A DNA stretch of 64,000 nucleotides from positions 36,401 to 100,400 of the forward strand of contig NW_023998426.1 in the NCBI RefSeq assembly GCF_014805625.2. Reading direction: 5' to 3'. Of the stretch, positions 1 to 13,551 are shown one piece after another; within the stretch, counting starts at the first letter, position 1; each line of letters opens with the position of its first letter. This DNA comes from Glossina fuscipes (Eukaryota > Arthropoda > Insecta > Diptera > Glossinidae). A program made the translations under genes and the position numbers. The notes beneath the pieces were generated by a model. That model made no database searches. It saw only the letters and a list, made by a program, of their open reading frames with translations, and was not told the origin of the DNA.

Positions 1-1339
1 AAGAGTAGAGAGACAATAAATTTTGTTACGTTCGCATTGTCAACACAAAATCAAAGACATAACTCAACCAACATACAAAACAACATTGAAATTAACACAA
101 ACTCGCACGGACATACATACAAGTGACTTAAAATCTTTGTTTATATTACATATATCTACGGCTATGGTTGTGTTTAGATGCAAGTTTCACCGACGATTCT
201 GGCCTTTTAATGCATCTCTTAGAAAACAACGTTTGTTCTTGCCATTGTTGTTGTTGTTGTTGTTTCGATTAAAGATTTTCAAATGCATTTCAAAGAATTT
301 CTGTAATCCTTTTAACTGCTTACTATTGCATATAAAGAAAATTAAAGTTTACAATGAATTCATATTCTTTAATGAATAAACAAAAGTTTCTTATACCAAA
401 AAGACCTTTATGTGCATCCATCAATTGCAGTGTAAACTTAGTTTGTTTCTTTTTTATTTTTTTCCATCAACAATAAGCATAAACCCATATAAAGATGACA
501 TCAATATTTTTTGAAAATATTTTCGTTGGTTAAACGTGTGTTACATTCACCTAAATATATGCTATCACCGCAATAACACACAACTAGACAACATTGCATT
601 TGTTAAGTCAGTCTATCTTTTCTCTCTGTGTTGCTAGTGTTTCCAACGCGTCAGTGGTTTAAATAAATAACATTAAGTGCAAATACATATACAACACCAA
701 TGTTGCTCTATCGTGTACGTGTATTGTCGCAAAACAATAAAACGCCTAACGTAGACCACACAAACACAGCAGGCAACATTACTACTCCTATCAGGCGCCT
801 CCGAAATACGCTCAACCATACGTTCAACAATTCTGTAACGCTATAGAGAAAAAAGCAAACCGAAAATTTTTGATTTATTACATAACATAACTGTAGGTGA
901 CGGAAAAACTTTAGAAGTTATAACATAGATAGACGCTCACACACATAAACCCAGTAACGCAAAATTAAAGCGCACAAATCTATGTGTACCGAGAGCAATG
1001 GTTTTGAATACTTATCGTACCTAACGCTAAAAGTATGCTATATTTAACAAATGTTTGCAACGCGTAAAAGTATGCGTCTTAAAGTGTATTTTATTTTTTG
1101 AATCCAAAAGCTTAAATACACCTCTCTGGTCCCTGTGAAGAAGGGCAAACTTATTCCCAAAATCTTTCCTGGTACTCCCCTCGCATTAAGCGCGTAAGTC
1201 ACCTAATTATGTCCGTAGGTACTCTGATGATTAAGGAAAAATGTCCTAGAATATTACAATGTGTTTTTCCAAAAAATCGTACAAAGACTTTTACAATACT
1301 TTATAGCGTACACAAATTTTCGCACAAGCGTATATATTA

Positions 1340-1470
1340 GGTTTGTGGGATGTATGCAGAGCCCAGAAGGACTTGAAGTACTCCCACCCTTTTATATGTT
1401 ATACCGATCTATGTATGTCTATCCGTACGTCCAGCTTGTGTGCTTGGGTTCAAGCTAGAAATACCAAGTT
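1340..1470 (+). repeat. Dispersed repeat copy, diverged
   Basis: The segment contains GCCCAGAAGGACTTGAAGTA followed by a Cys-poor, CTATCCGTACGTCC-type stretch. The same order, CCCAGAAGGACTTGAGATAG followed by CTGTCCATCCATCTGTC, occurs at about 31720-31800, and a third version is at about 55680-55780. This identifies an interspersed repeat rather than a gene. The ORF across it has no recognisable protein. Confidence 0.5.
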
Positions 1471-3554
1471 TTAAGAAATTTTGATCAATCATATTACAAG
1501 ACTAACGATCTTAAAAATGGTTCATATCGGGCCACTTTTGCAACCACTCAGTCGTTACATGAATTGGCATAAAGTAATTAATAGTGCGCCTTATCCTACT
1601 ATAGCACTTTTACATGTTTCCAACTTGGTTTAATCATTTGAAATATATTTTAAACTTTCTGAAAAGAGGGAAACTCGTTAAGATTGGTAGGTACATCGAG
1701 CCAAAAGGAAATGCATATAAAAATATGTTTGAACTTAGCTTTCCTTAGACTCAGTGCGTCAAGCCTAACGGCCTTCCATTTTTTTTTTTTTTTGAAGGCA
1801 TGTAAAAAGAGCGAATTGTGAAGTAGTTCCCAATAGGTATGCGTTCTCTTTTCGTCTTCTTTATTCGATGGAACGGGGTACATACCAATATACAATTTCG
1901 TCTGATGGCTTAATCTCAAAAATAAGGTGAATGCGAAGGTAAATCATATTCGAATTTGGGCAGCTCTTGCCTATGCAACTTTAAATATGCGAGCCAATGC
2001 ATAATCGTGACGAGAAGGGATTTTTCACTTCTTTAAATGCGACCGTTTCTTCTAAATACTGATATGCAAACGGAACGGCTGAATAATTCGCATCCCCTCA
2101 TAATGTATCTTTTTAAGGTTCTAAATATTACGTAACGTAAAAGAACCTCAGATTACGTAGCTTTACATATTGTTACATTATTCACTGAAATGGTCGTGAA
2201 TTGGTACATGACACCCAACCTTAACTTAATTAGAACAAAAAATTCACTTTTGCTCCGTTTAACAATTGATTGTTTAAAAGTGTGCGTTAGGCATTCTTTA
2301 ATGGCTGCTTTAATGTCTTTAGATACCTAATCTATAGCGCATACATTTGCATATTATATATGAAAATAAAATACTTACACACACACTTTTTATTGTTTGC
2401 CTCAAATTTCTTATTCTCTGGTCTTCTTTGTCATTTTTCTTCTTTTAATAAGAGATGTGTAGGAGAGGGATGGGGAGTAAGATATGTCCTTCCACTGTAA
2501 AGGACAAAAATACACGTAAAAAGTACAGACCAATGTAACTATATAACAAGTTGTTGTGGTCTATATCACTATATGTGGAGTTATATCACTAAAGGCAAAT
2601 TTCCAAAATGAGAGATAAATCAAAGCATAGAACTCGTCTATGCCGTCTGTATGTCTCTCTGGCATAGTTTTGTGAAAAGCTTATATTTGGACACTTAGCT
2701 GAATTGAAAACTGAGGATTATCGGTGCCCATTCACGCCCACAATAAAAAAACTATAGTTTAGAGCATACAATAAATAGTAATCTAAAGCTCTGTTCAAAC
2801 AGATAAGCAAATCATCTCTAAAATTGAAACGAAAAAAACGACATGAACTGCCTGTAACGGTATGGACAATAAACAAGAAAATACAAACTGTAATCCGTAA
2901 TAGAGAATCCTTTTATAAATGATGCAAATGTTTCTCAAAATTTACTAAAATACCTGAGTAAAAATCGTTACAGCAGAGCAAAGCGACCGTTTTTACATTT
3001 AATGAAACTAAAATGCATATAAATATTCGATCCAAAGATGATATAAATTTCTTACTCATTAATTTTATATGCGAGCATAAATTTATCATTGATCCCACAT
3101 TTCTTTCACTAAATTTTTTTTGTTATTATGGGCGTTAAAGCAATAAAAGTAGAAGAAGTCTTCGTAACTCAATAATTAACTCTCATCAAACTTTTTTACT
3201 TCACTTCCTTAATAAGAAATCACTAAAAGAAGCAGAAACAGAAGAAAACGAAGAAGAAGAAGATAAAAAAAAGGTGAAAAAAAATTGATATTAAAAGGAT
3301 AACGGAATTGTTATGAACCCTTATTAACTGCGTTAATAAAGCGGAAGTCCAGCATTTCATGTAAGGAAAGGCTGATAATGCTACAAGGAAATCCACAAAA
3401 GCTACCTATAATGCCAATCACTCACATACATATCTAGATATGTATATACGTTTAAATATATAAAAACATGACATGTATTAAGGACATGAAGTCATACATT
3501 AAGAGAAGACCCTCACGTATGATAATGTCATATGAGAAAGAAACGAGGGGTAAA

Positions 3555-3612
3555 TGCGATGCTATGCGATGCGATGCGATGCGATGCGATGCGATACAAT
3601 GCAATACGATAC
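3555..3612 (+). repeat. GCGAT pentanucleotide array
   Basis: About six near-perfect copies of GCGAT are followed by degenerate copies (acaat, gcaat, acgat). A second, shorter array of the same unit with the same kind of degenerate tail lies at 14269-14297. Translation on the minus strand gives a repeating Ser-His-Arg-Ile-Ala peptide, which is an artefact of the repeat. Confidence 0.9.
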
Positions 3613-5005
3613 GAGGATGATAGAGACTATTCGATGAAATGTTATTTGTAGATGGTCTCATTTTATTGAACGTAACTACGTACGCGCTTAGATGTGCGAG
3701 CTTGAATGTTTCTATATTAGAGTCGCATTTCAATTGACTTTTTACGATTTGCCATAAAATGTTGCTTTTTATTTCAAACAAACAGAAAATTTAATGTCAA
3801 ACCCACAAAAACGTTACCATAGTCCATAGTATTCTTAATAGCTTTAGTATAAGCTAAGATATAAGATGTAATGAGGCCTTATAAAAGGGTTAAAGATAAT
3901 AACCACACATGAGAAGACGAACAGTTGAACACATAAAAAAAAAAAAAAAAAAAAAAGGAAATAGAAACAACCACGAGCCACATAAAAAGGTATATACGTA
4001 GTTTAATGATCGTAAATGGTAAGAAAAGAAATTGAAAAAAAAAAGAAAAAAAGGTTACTTTAGAACGACTATTAGATACTCAACGCCCATCAACCGTGTG
4101 CATGTCTTGTTATTTGTAAACGTTAAACGCAGCTGGTTAATAATTATATATTATAGACTCTAATTAACTTTTCAATTGAAGTAAGTACTTTACACTAAGC
4201 TAAGCTAAGCTAACCTAATCTGCTGATAGTATTTTCTTGTTTCCTTTCCTTTCAGATAAAATAAAATATTTTGGGTTTTAGCTTTTTTCCTCAACACCGT
4301 GCAAATTTCAATAGATGACTGATAGAAGGCAGATGTGACAAACTAGTAGTTAAATCCCTTCAACATTTAATCTTCTGACAATCAATACTATGACACAGTC
4401 GGGAAAGAAAGTTACTCATCTTTGATGATCCTAACAAGTAATCATCAAGCGACACGTGATAAAGTCATCAAATGTTAAAAATTTCACAAATAATATAAAT
4501 ACATATATATATATATATATCAAATGATATATAAATGTTTTAATCTTCGTGCACTTTCCTTTCCAAGCGTATGCATGCTTTTTGCAAAACGATTAAGTTT
4601 TCTATTCCCCCCCCCTTAAAAACATGACAATTACGACTTTAACTTTCTCCACAATTATTAACAAACGTTAATAAACTCTTAATACCTGAATGCGGGCACA
4701 CACGTCCAAAATGTCTTTAAAATTAATCCATGAATTTTGCAAATGATGAACATTTGCAAACAAACAAATCCGTTCACCTATAGACTTGTCCATATACCTT
4801 AAGCATCTCTAAATTTACTTATACTTGTATATCATCTAAATCCAATTATTATTATTATTGTCATTATTACCAGTGAGGACTTATATAGCTATATATATAT
4901 CTCTCTCTCTATGTGTTTGTATGTTTATGTGTATGTGTATATATTCATAGCAGCGAATATATATGAAATGAATGAAAAGTAATTTTGTTAATTGCATTTC
5001 TAATT

Positions 5006-5006
5006 G

Positions 5007-5040
<34 letters not shown>

Positions 5041-5051
5041 TACACACACAC
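5006..5051. repeat. (TA)n-(CA)n microsatellite
   Basis: A run of TA dinucleotides passes directly into CA dinucleotides. The overlapping ORFs on both strands are made of repeat-derived Thr-His and Val-Cys residues and are not genes. Confidence 0.95.
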
Positions 5052-5381
5052 GAACACAAACACTCAAACACAAGCATATACGTACACTAACACATTCGGA
5101 TTTATGTATACAGTTCTATAATTCTGTCAATCATCACTTTAGGCTTAAGTGTTGCTACATGCTTACAAAATAGGGTCAAATGCCGATTGCATATGTGGCA
5201 ATAGAATGCACTAATAGCACAAAAAGGACCAATGCCAAGCAAAATGCTCGCCAACAAGGTTCATTAAATCGTTTCCATCTATAAATATTATGTCAATTTA
5301 TAACCTTGTTTAATGTTCATCTGCCCATACATAGGCATCGAATGTCTGTTTTTCTGTCCATCCTATCCTGTCCTATCTGTG

Positions 5382-5383
<2 letters not shown>

Positions 5384-5416
<33 letters not shown>
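5384..5416. repeat. (GT)n microsatellite
   Basis: About sixteen uninterrupted GT dinucleotides. It lies downstream of a CTGTCCATCCTATCCTGTCC stretch that resembles the dispersed repeat of this genome. Confidence 0.95.
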
Positions 5417-5417
<1 letters not shown>

Positions 5418-5867
5418 TATAAATATGCATTCAGTTTATTTAGTTGTAAGGCGTCTACGTTTATAATTTAATTTACTTTGAAATGACCAAAACCGATATG
5501 TATGTAAATACATAAATTCTTTGTCGTTATGTTACACGATTTTCAATTTGAATAGATTTCCATATCAATGATCATTGCACCGATGTATCGAGGCCAGTTT
5601 TACAGGTAAATGATTACATCAAATTTCGATATCAGTGATAATTGCTAAATTACTTAAAAAAATTCATTTAAAATTGATTTATTTATACCAATCACAAAAG
5701 CAATAGAACAACTTATTTATCAAATTTAGACAGAGAATGTGCAACGAATGTGTCGAATGACTTGAAATAGGATTAACTTTGATTATAGCAATCAGAGTCA
5801 TGCTTATAATCGATGCTCATAATCATGAGTCATGCTCAAAACATGGCTAACTGACTCTGATTTCTAT

Positions 5868-6010
5868 TATTATTATTATTATTATTATTATAATTTTAGA
5901 CTAAAAAAAAGACATTGAACACTAGCAACACTATCGGCTATCGGCAATAAATTTATAAAAGTACATCAGATATTCATCTCAATAGTTTTGATAAAGTAAT
6001 ATATTGGTAT
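5868..6010 (-). mobile_element. SINE-like element, 3' part
   Basis: Read on the minus strand, the segment ends in an (AAT)n tail (plus-strand ATT run at 5868-5892). The tail is preceded by GCTAGTG and TTTAGTCT words in the same order and at similar spacing as in the SINE at 61265-61455. The tRNA-like head is not convincing here, so this is probably a 5'-truncated or strongly diverged copy. Confidence 0.45.
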
Positions 6011-6019
6011 TGATATTCT

Positions 6020-6760
6020 GTAGAATGTCCTTAGAGCTAATCGTTCCCTATGCAATACTTCTAGCCAAGGTAAAGTTAAGGCAGTGCAGAGAATTTGTCC
6101 ACATTTACAGATTGGGGATGAAGTCTTCTCTAAGATCCATGGGTGAGTGGCAATTGTATGAGTAACGCGAATTCTCGAAAATATTTGGATCTTGATTTTC
6201 TCAGCACGTGTTGGATATAAAGGTAGAGTTAATTAAGAGTGAATAGAAGAGCAGTGCGGATGATGGTATTATAGATGTCCTTCTGTAATTTTCTCTTCAA
6301 CGTTTCTTCCAATGTATCTTTGAAGATCCAACTTTTCCATAACATCATCCATAATTAGGGATGCAGAAGCAGCATACTCCGGCCCTCGATCAACCTGCTC
6401 ATTTCCCAATAACCTGATATGACTAAGTACGCATAATATTTTAATTCTTTCGCCGGGGATTTGTAATGATATTCCTTAATTTTTGATCTCGAAGTCGAAT
6501 GTTTCCGAATAGCTTCTAATACAGACAAACTGTCAGTAACAATGACGGTTTTGAGTTTGTTTTTATTGGAAAGGTTCGCAGCGTAAAGGATAGCTCTGGC
6601 TTCGGTTGCGATATATGTGATTGAGAAGAACCTGCCCTGAAGCATCTACCACGGCACAAGCAGGTGACAGAGCAGAAGATTTTGAACTGTCTGAGTGTAA
6701 AAGATTCCAACCGTTACTCTCCAGTAATTGAGTTTTTTAGCAAGGTTACAGGCAGGCACG
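6020..6760 (-). pseudogene. Non-LTR retrotransposon relic: RNase H and C-terminus
   Basis: Minus-strand conceptual translation recovers an RNase H domain spread over frames. SDSSK (first catalytic Asp) is at about 6690, TEARAIL (Glu) at about 6600, VTDSLSVLEAI (Asp) at about 6540, and SHIRLLGNEQVDR (the H-x-G-N-E-x-x-D block) at about 6400. A Cys-containing tail with IRVTHT, then PICKCG, follows at about 6140-6170. This order is that of the pol ORF end in I/R1/LOA-type non-LTR elements, which carry RNase H; Jockey elements usually lack it. At least two frameshifts separate the blocks, so the copy is dead. No reverse transcriptase domain is visible upstream, so the copy is truncated on both sides. 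Confidence 0.8.
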
Positions 6761-9700
6761 CTCCCGTGTTTTGGTCCAAATAAATTCGACCATTATGAAC
6801 ACTTCTCCTATTACGCTTAATCTTGAAAACATCGTAATATAAAAAACAACATTTCCACCCTCAATATTACTCGACAAAAATATATAATGTCTCTCACAAG
6901 AGAAAACAAGTCAATAAACGTTGAATAATATTTGCATCGTATTTCGGATGAAACCTATTTTAAAATCTATTCGCTTGCAGAATCAAGGTTATTATAATAC
7001 GTGAGATCGTATTGCTAGTTGACCAACCGGGGATATTAAAAATATTTTTATTTATTTTTTTTTGTTTGATGACAAATTAACCTTAACAGCCATATTGTAA
7101 GGAAAGTCACAAGCCCATCACAAGAATTGATTTTATTAGGTCGAGTCATAAGTAAGTAACTTACCGTTTTTTTATCACGCAATTATTTTTTTTTTCATTG
7201 AATAACAAAAGTAAATTAATTTAACCGTCTATTGTGAAGTTTTCACTTACCTCCTGTTGCTTGGCTGGGATTTGGCTACAATATTGCTTTTGAAAGGTTG
7301 TTGTCAAGGTCGGAAAGACTTTCGGCCTTTTACGGTCATGTTTGCAGAAGGAGTTTTTATTAACCAATTTCTAAGTGCCCGATCGGTTATCAGGTCTTCA
7401 CCGTATACGCTGCATATTTTTCAGTTGTCGCCTTAGCACTATTGCCTTGTTTAAATTCCCAAAGCAAACACATGTCGAATAAGCACTACTTGACTCTTAA
7501 TTTTAGAGGTTAAGAAAAATAGTTGAATTTTACATGCTCCACATAAAATAGTTGACAAAAGACTAACTGAATCCGCATCTAGTGAAAACAAAAGTTCGTT
7601 TGTTTCGATGACTTATAGTAGGTAAATACGAACAATAGATTCTACTTAGCTGCTTCGGATGTTACTTATGATTCGACCTAATAATTTTTGCAACTAACAA
7701 ACTTGTTCTCAAATAAAAATGATATCGGAGAGTTTTGTTGTATCTCCTGCACGGAAATACCAAATTTGAGAGAAAGTCACAAACCTTACCTCAAGGATAT
7801 CCATGGTTCCTTTTATGACTAAGTTGCAATTTTTCACAAAATTTACTTTATAATAAAGTAAAACATAATCCAAGACGCCCGTTTATTAATATTTCAAAAA
7901 ATTTCGGATATCTTCTTCTTGCTTTTCTCATGTTGTCTTTGCAAATCATTCCACGAAATCTGCAGTAAAGCAGGTCAGAACTAAATCTGCGAGCTGAAGA
8001 ATATTTTTTTTGCTTTCCTAATCCTTTTTCGCACACAACTCAGGCATATTTCTATTTTCAAGTCAAATTAAATGAATTAATTTAAATTGATGTAAATGAA
8101 TTAAGCGGACAGTATATCATCGTAGAAAGAACATCGTTTCAGTAAAATTTTGATTTTATGAAATTTTTACACGATAGCAATGAACTCCTAGGCTTCTAGA
8201 ATTACCCAATAAACTCGCTATTAGTAGCAACAATGGACTTTAGATGGAATTGGACATGATTGCAGAGCCGAATCAAATCATCTTCGTGTATATTAATCAT
8301 TGTGCTAGTTATAGCATTCTTCGGGAAACGATTGGTATTAAGGGCGGGATATTAATTTCTCGCTTTACAACTATCCCGGATACTTAGTAATCGCACGAAC
8401 GAAAATACAAAGGAGCTAGATGGTTGGTTATAAATTTGCCTTAGTGTTTCACAGTTATAGCAATGACTTCTTATCGATCTTCTTGATCAAGGCTTTTACA
8501 ATTCCTTCCAACATCTCGATGAAGATCTTTAGAGAATTTTCACCTGAGAATCTTTTTCTTTCTAGAAACTCTAAAGGCCTGAGAATTGAAAACTAACACG
8601 TGGATCTGATCATAAACTGTGATCCTGTCCTTTCGTTCAAATACCTTTAAATAGAAAAAGATCATAAGAGTATATCATTTAGACAAAGGAGCAATGTTTC
8701 ATCTTGTTCAACAAACCTGCTCAGTTTCCCATTGGGAAGACCAAAGCCATATGTGCTGTAAAATACCTAGCGTTTCTATACTACGAACTCCAGACCATTT
8801 TAAATATGCTTGTCAGCCTTATTTCACCAGTGACAATATATAAATGGATTAAAGGAAGAAATACAGAAAGGCCGAATCTCGGTCTTTTGTTTTTCAACAT
8901 AATCAATTTTGAATACAATTGTTTATGGCAAAGATATCACGAAACGTTGATGGCATTCTTTAAACTATATATAGATTTTATTCATTTTTATACCCACTGA
9001 TAACGGAAGATGGGGTGTATTAGCTCTATGTAAGAAACCTATTCTAGGAACCTATAAAGCAATATTAACTTAGGCATGCTTGTCTGTCCATCTGTCCTTC
9101 CTTGTAGGAAAGATTTTTTGAATCGCAACAATTGCACTATGGACTTCGCACTTTCCGAAAACCGTTCAAAGGTCTTGTGATATTGAAATAAATCAAAGAA
9201 TACTCCTCTTGCAAGAGCAAGAAAATTGATTATTTTGCCTATTTCTCGTAAACTACAACAAACACAACCCCAAAAAATGTGCAGTTATATTTTGCAAACC
9301 ATCCTACTGTACCTAAGCAGAAACAGGAAAAGCGGTCAAACCCATTACATCTTATATTATATTAAAATTCTTTTTTTGTCAGATAATGATTATGGATACA
9401 AAACATTCGGCCACACGCGAACATAAGTTTATCGATTGTTATATTTACAGAAATAGTTTTTTTCTATCTCTTTAAATTCAATATTCGGTTCACCAATTAC
9501 ACGTTCAATTAATTCCTATACCTATCACCGAAGGAAGAGTCTACCAACCTCTACGATGAAAGTTTAAAATTTGAGATGAAACTAAGAGGTATCTTTGAGT
9601 CTTCATGAGTATATTTACTCCGTCAAAATGTTTGCAGAGCTCAGAAGAATGCTTCAGAGACTCTACAAAACTATATACTAATTAACATCAAAGTCTGAAT

Positions 9701-9825
9701 AGATTTAACCATGTCCCTCTGTACGTCGTATGTATATATATTATAATGTACCAAAATTTAAATTCTTTTTGAATACATTCATAACCCACAGAAGCAAGCT
9801 TCTAGGCTTGTCCGTCGATTTCAGT
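6761..9825. other. Gene-poor region with dispersed-repeat fragments
   Basis: No gene is recognisable. Fragments of dispersed repeats occur at about 8985-9160 (ATACCCACTGATAACGG, then CTTGTCTGTCCATCTGTCC), 9240-9510 (CTCGTAAACTACAA through AATATTCGGTTCACC) and 9630-9730 (CAGAAGAATGCTTCAGAGAC). They lie directly outside the left arm of the inverted duplication. Confidence 0.45.
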
Positions 9826-10447
9826 TATGTAGTATCTGTGGTAAACATTCTCCCGTCCACAAAAGTGAAGATATCGTCTACAAATATGCAAAAGAAAGGA
9901 CACGTTTATGCAACAAATACTGTGAGCAACTTTGCTTTTCGCACCTTTTGCTCGTAAACTACAACGGATACGCGACATAAATTGTCACAAAGTTATTTTA
10001 GAAAAAAGGACAAATCAGCCACACCCACCCAATATTAGGGAGTAAGCTAACTTATTAATTTTTTTCAATTCCTTATAGGATGGTGATGATGGGTATAAGA
10101 GGGTACACAAAGAATATAATTTTCTTACTTGTTATATTTAAAATGCATTCCTACCAATTAGTATTGTATTGCAAGCACGGCGAGATTAGAAGCAAATATT
10201 AAATCTCTATGACTAAAATTTCGCGAAAAACTAATTCACTATTTATTTACACACGCCATGTGAGGCGTTAATCAAATCAACTATCAATTTCGAGAACATT
10301 CTGTTAACTGAACATAAATTTTCAGTGTAAAGAAAAGAAATTTGCTTTATGTAAAAGTCATCGTCCATCTTATTTTATTATTTACAATTTTCTTCATTAT
10401 TAAGATAATTAACATTTAAGAGGGAACTAGATTTTAAAATACGTGAA

Positions 10448-10453
10448 TTTATT
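10448..10453 (-). promoter_or_regulatory. Poly(A) signal AATAAA
   Basis: A canonical AATAAA on the minus strand lies about 205 nt beyond the stop of the 87-aa ORF. The same hexamer is kept at the matching place in the right arm (28935-28940). Confidence 0.5.
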
Positions 10454-10658
10454 TGAATGGTGCTTAACAACAAGATAGGCCTCCACGTTACTAGTGATCG
10501 CATAAAACTCTTTCGTATTCTATTAGAAGGGGATACAGAATTAGAATATTTAAGATCAAACTATATTGTTATGGACGTCTGCTTCAATTTATAGGATTTA
10601 TGTTTCACTCTCAACTTGTTCCGGTTTAAATGAGCTCGCACGTTCAATGCGGTCTAAT

Positions 10659-10922
10659 TTATTTGGGTTTTTCGTCTGCAATGGTATCGTTTATGTCTTT
10701 TTCTTGGTCGCAAATGATCTGATACTCCAATTTTTCCTTGTACAACATTTCCGCGAAAATAGTCATTAAGTCATTGTAAGAGGGCTTCAACAATTTCCGC
10801 ATGCTGTCACTTATCAGATCTTCGGTAAGGCGTAGTTTTGCTTTCCTTACAGTCTTACGACAAGTACGCCGAAGACGCAGTTCTTCTTTATATAAGAACA
10901 AAGAGTAATTTGTAGGAGCCAT
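10659..10922 (-). CDS. Small basic protein, family copy A
   Basis: This intronless ORF encodes 87 aa, and I do not recognise the family. The ATG is in good context (AAGTAACAATGGC). The N-terminal half is strongly basic, with the blocks MAPTNYSLFLYKEELRLRR and KAKLRLTEDLI. The C-terminal half is mixed and acidic at the end (DQEKDINDTIADEK). There is no signal peptide or membrane segment; the pattern suggests a short amphipathic helical protein, possibly nucleic-acid associated, but that is inference. Against its twin at 28466 I count two base differences in 264: one Pro/Ala change near the end and TAA versus TGA. The sequence past the stop in the +1 frame stays open for about 25 codons in both copies, so the present C-terminus may be the result of a frameshift. 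It may be a real gene or a recently amplified ORF. Confidence 0.7.
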   Translation of the reverse strand: MAPTNYSLFLYKEELRLRRTCRKTVRKAKLRLTEDLISDSMRKLLKPSYNDLMTIFAEMLYKEKLEYQIICDQEKDINDTIADEKPK

Positions 10923-13551
10923 TGTTACTTCTTCTAAATTGTGATTACGACTGTTGGCTCTTAATAAAGTGGGGAACTAATTGAAGGAGATATAATTGTT
11001 ATGACTTCGGAGATAACTCTATCTCTTACTCACATAGGTAGAGCAATAGGTACCTGTGCGGTAGTTTTATAGCGTTCAAGGAATTTATGATTTAAGAATT
11101 GCTTTCCATATGCATTTTAATCCTGTGCACCTGTTTTTGTGTTCGGAAACCGTTAAAGCATTTTATTTATTAACTTGTGTTGGGGAATTCCAGCCGCATA
11201 AAGTAATGCGATTACGGTACATATATATGTGTAAGATAATCAATATCTCGATTCTAAAGATTATAGATTTAAGGGGTGACTTTTATGTTCAATCCGCTTC
11301 AGATGAAGGGAAATTTTGAAAGCTTATGTTAATTTTTTTTGGTTAGATTTGACCTTCGATAGCAAATTATGTTACGTGTGATAAAATGAAATCTCTGCTA
11401 GAATTTCTGAAACGCTGGGGAATTTGAAGCTAAGGAATTTAATTTTAAATAAATTTGTTTGTAAGAAAACTCTTACTTATCGTGCCGATCGTATCGATTT
11501 TATAAAATCAATTACTCCTTATTGCGGGTTTTCCCCCTACTGGAATGGATATGCTTGTTGTCCCCTCCTTCTGTTCACTGAATTATTTGTACTCACTGCT
11601 GTTGCGTAATATCGAAATCTCTAGTGATTATTCTCTTACTTTTTCGTTGCATATTTCTTTATGATCTAAAGTAATATCTATTACTTTACTCCCGTCATCA
11701 TTCTCTCACTTATCGTTTAGGTCGACGGCATTTTGTATCAGTTAACAACTTTTATATGTAGCTGAATAAATAAATAATCAGATTATCATTCCCGATCGTT
11801 GCCAACCTTCGCCTTAAATATGATTCGATTTTATGTTTCCTCTCTCAAAGATGTCAATTCGTCAAGCTGTAAATGATCAAAGTAACAACTCTGGGTTAAA
11901 TATGCTCGTAAGTCGAGCGAAAGCTCCAAAACAAAAGAAAACTAGAAATGGGTAGATTCTAGCAAGACGGGGATTGATGATGAAATGCATTGTATGGTGA
12001 ACATTGCTCTTGTATGAAACAGCCTAGAAGCCAAGGACAGCTGGCATATCCAATGCCCAAGTCCTAAGAAGATCTAAACTCTGTGCGTGGACTGTTAAAA
12101 TGCATTTAAAAACGGATAACTGAATTTTTTGGACCCAGGGTGCGTGTTGAAAGATATGAACTGAACCTGAACGTAATAATGAAAGGAGGTATCCAAGGGC
12201 TTAGAGCTATAGGCAAAAGAGAAATGTCATGTCTTGCGTATTATTCGCAATTGAGCAAAGCTAAGAACCGTAGGTGAAATCATACTTCCAGCAAGAAGCT
12301 CAAAAGATTTTTGGGCTTTAGTTGGGACGTAATAATATCATGAAATTTTTAAAAAAGAAAAAAAAGAAAGGGAAAAGCAAAAGAATGTCGACTTAATGAC
12401 TAATGACTTTCAATACCAATACACATATATGTGTGAACTTCATATTATGTCTTCGCATTTCCGACTTTGAAGTTAACTTTCTTGCTTTTCAAATCCTTTA
12501 CAACGAAGAACTTAGTGTCGAAGTAAATTAAGGCAAAAAGACGTATAATATTTTGCGGAGAAAATCAAATAAAAATAATACAAAAAGCCGAAAGGTAACA
12601 AGAAAACTTTTCTAGTGACATAACTGAGACGAGTGTCGGAGGATATGCATGGTATGAGAAGAAAGAAAATAAAGAGAAGAACTATAAGCATATTAAATGA
12701 GTAACATATATACATATGTGTGTGTGTGTGTGTGTATGTATCTGTGCGTTTTTCTATATACGTGGGTGGGTATAGGGTACGTTAATGCATTTCTAAAAGA
12801 ATTTAACAAAAGTTTATGAGAAAACAGTGTCATACATGACATATGACAGCACGTATATATAAGCACATGCATATGTACAGAATGGATGGCATTCATAGCA
12901 AAGGCATGTTGGTTCATTCTTCAAACACACACATCACGTGACAGCACTGTATGTACAGTACTGTAAGGCCTTTTAAAGGAAAAAACAAAAAGTCAAAAAA
13001 AAGCAATAAACGCAATACAGAGATGAGTTGTTCGTCGTAAATGCAGGGATAATAGTAATTAAAGGTAATAGAAGAAGAAGTAGAGCCATTACGCAATTAT
13101 GATTAGTAATAAAAAAAAAGAAAATGTTTTTTTTTTTTTTTTAATTTTTTTCTCTGAAATAAAATTTAAAGAAATTTAATTTTAATTTCGTTTTTTTTTT
13201 TTTTTTTTTTGGATGAATTCATTCACTTCTCAGCTGTGTTTGCTTTATTGTTAAAAAGCCACGTTAAGACTCTTGAAATACATCATTTGCGGTCGTTTTG
13301 CTAAGTATTTTGCCACAAACATATCCTTGAGGTAAAATTACTCATAGAAATTGCACACAACAAAAAAAAGAAATAAAGTAAGAAAAGTACGTAAACCAGT
13401 AAATAAGCCGCCAAATTCATGGCAACATGGTAACGGAAATGCAGTGTGTCCCTCAAAAAAAAAAAAATATTAGTCAATTTGCTTAAACCGGAGTGTATTC
13501 CGGTTGTGTGGCTTGTTATGTTGTACCTTTGCTGATTAATTACGCTTTTAG

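Larger units (their letters stand above)
1..5867. other. Gene-poor AT-rich region
   Basis: I see no convincing coding exon here. Open frames are short, biased in composition, or run through simple repeats. The stretch holds poly(A) at about 3938-3957, a GCGAT pentamer array, CA/TA and GT microsatellites, and one diverged copy of the dispersed 'CCCAGAAGGACTTGA' repeat at about 1340-1470. Distal regulatory DNA or introns of an unseen gene cannot be excluded. Confidence 0.5.
9826..11865 (-). repeat. Left arm of 2-kb inverted duplication
   Basis: The reverse complement of this segment aligns along its whole length with 27521-29530. Recognition points are GTTTACCACAGA at the outer end, the 87-aa ORF, the block around 11424-11609 (identical by eye in both arms) and GACATCTTTGAGAGAGGAAA at the inner end. 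Identity by eye is about 95 percent overall, but it is patchy: close to 100 percent over the ORF and 11350-11650, and lower around 11110-11240. The left arm carries about 26 nt near 9866-9891 that the right arm lacks. The arms are in opposite orientation, so this is a large-loop inverted repeat and not a tandem duplication. Confidence 0.93.

Noticed and set aside
3555..3612. Telomere-like or coding repeat
   Set aside because: Fly telomeres are not built from such pentamers, and the peptide is a pure product of the repeat.
11424..11609. A 61-codon ORF identical in both arms (also 27779-27964)
   Set aside because: It begins at TTG and has no ATG near its start, no family resemblance and no promoter. 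The identity is explained by the near-identical arm tract.
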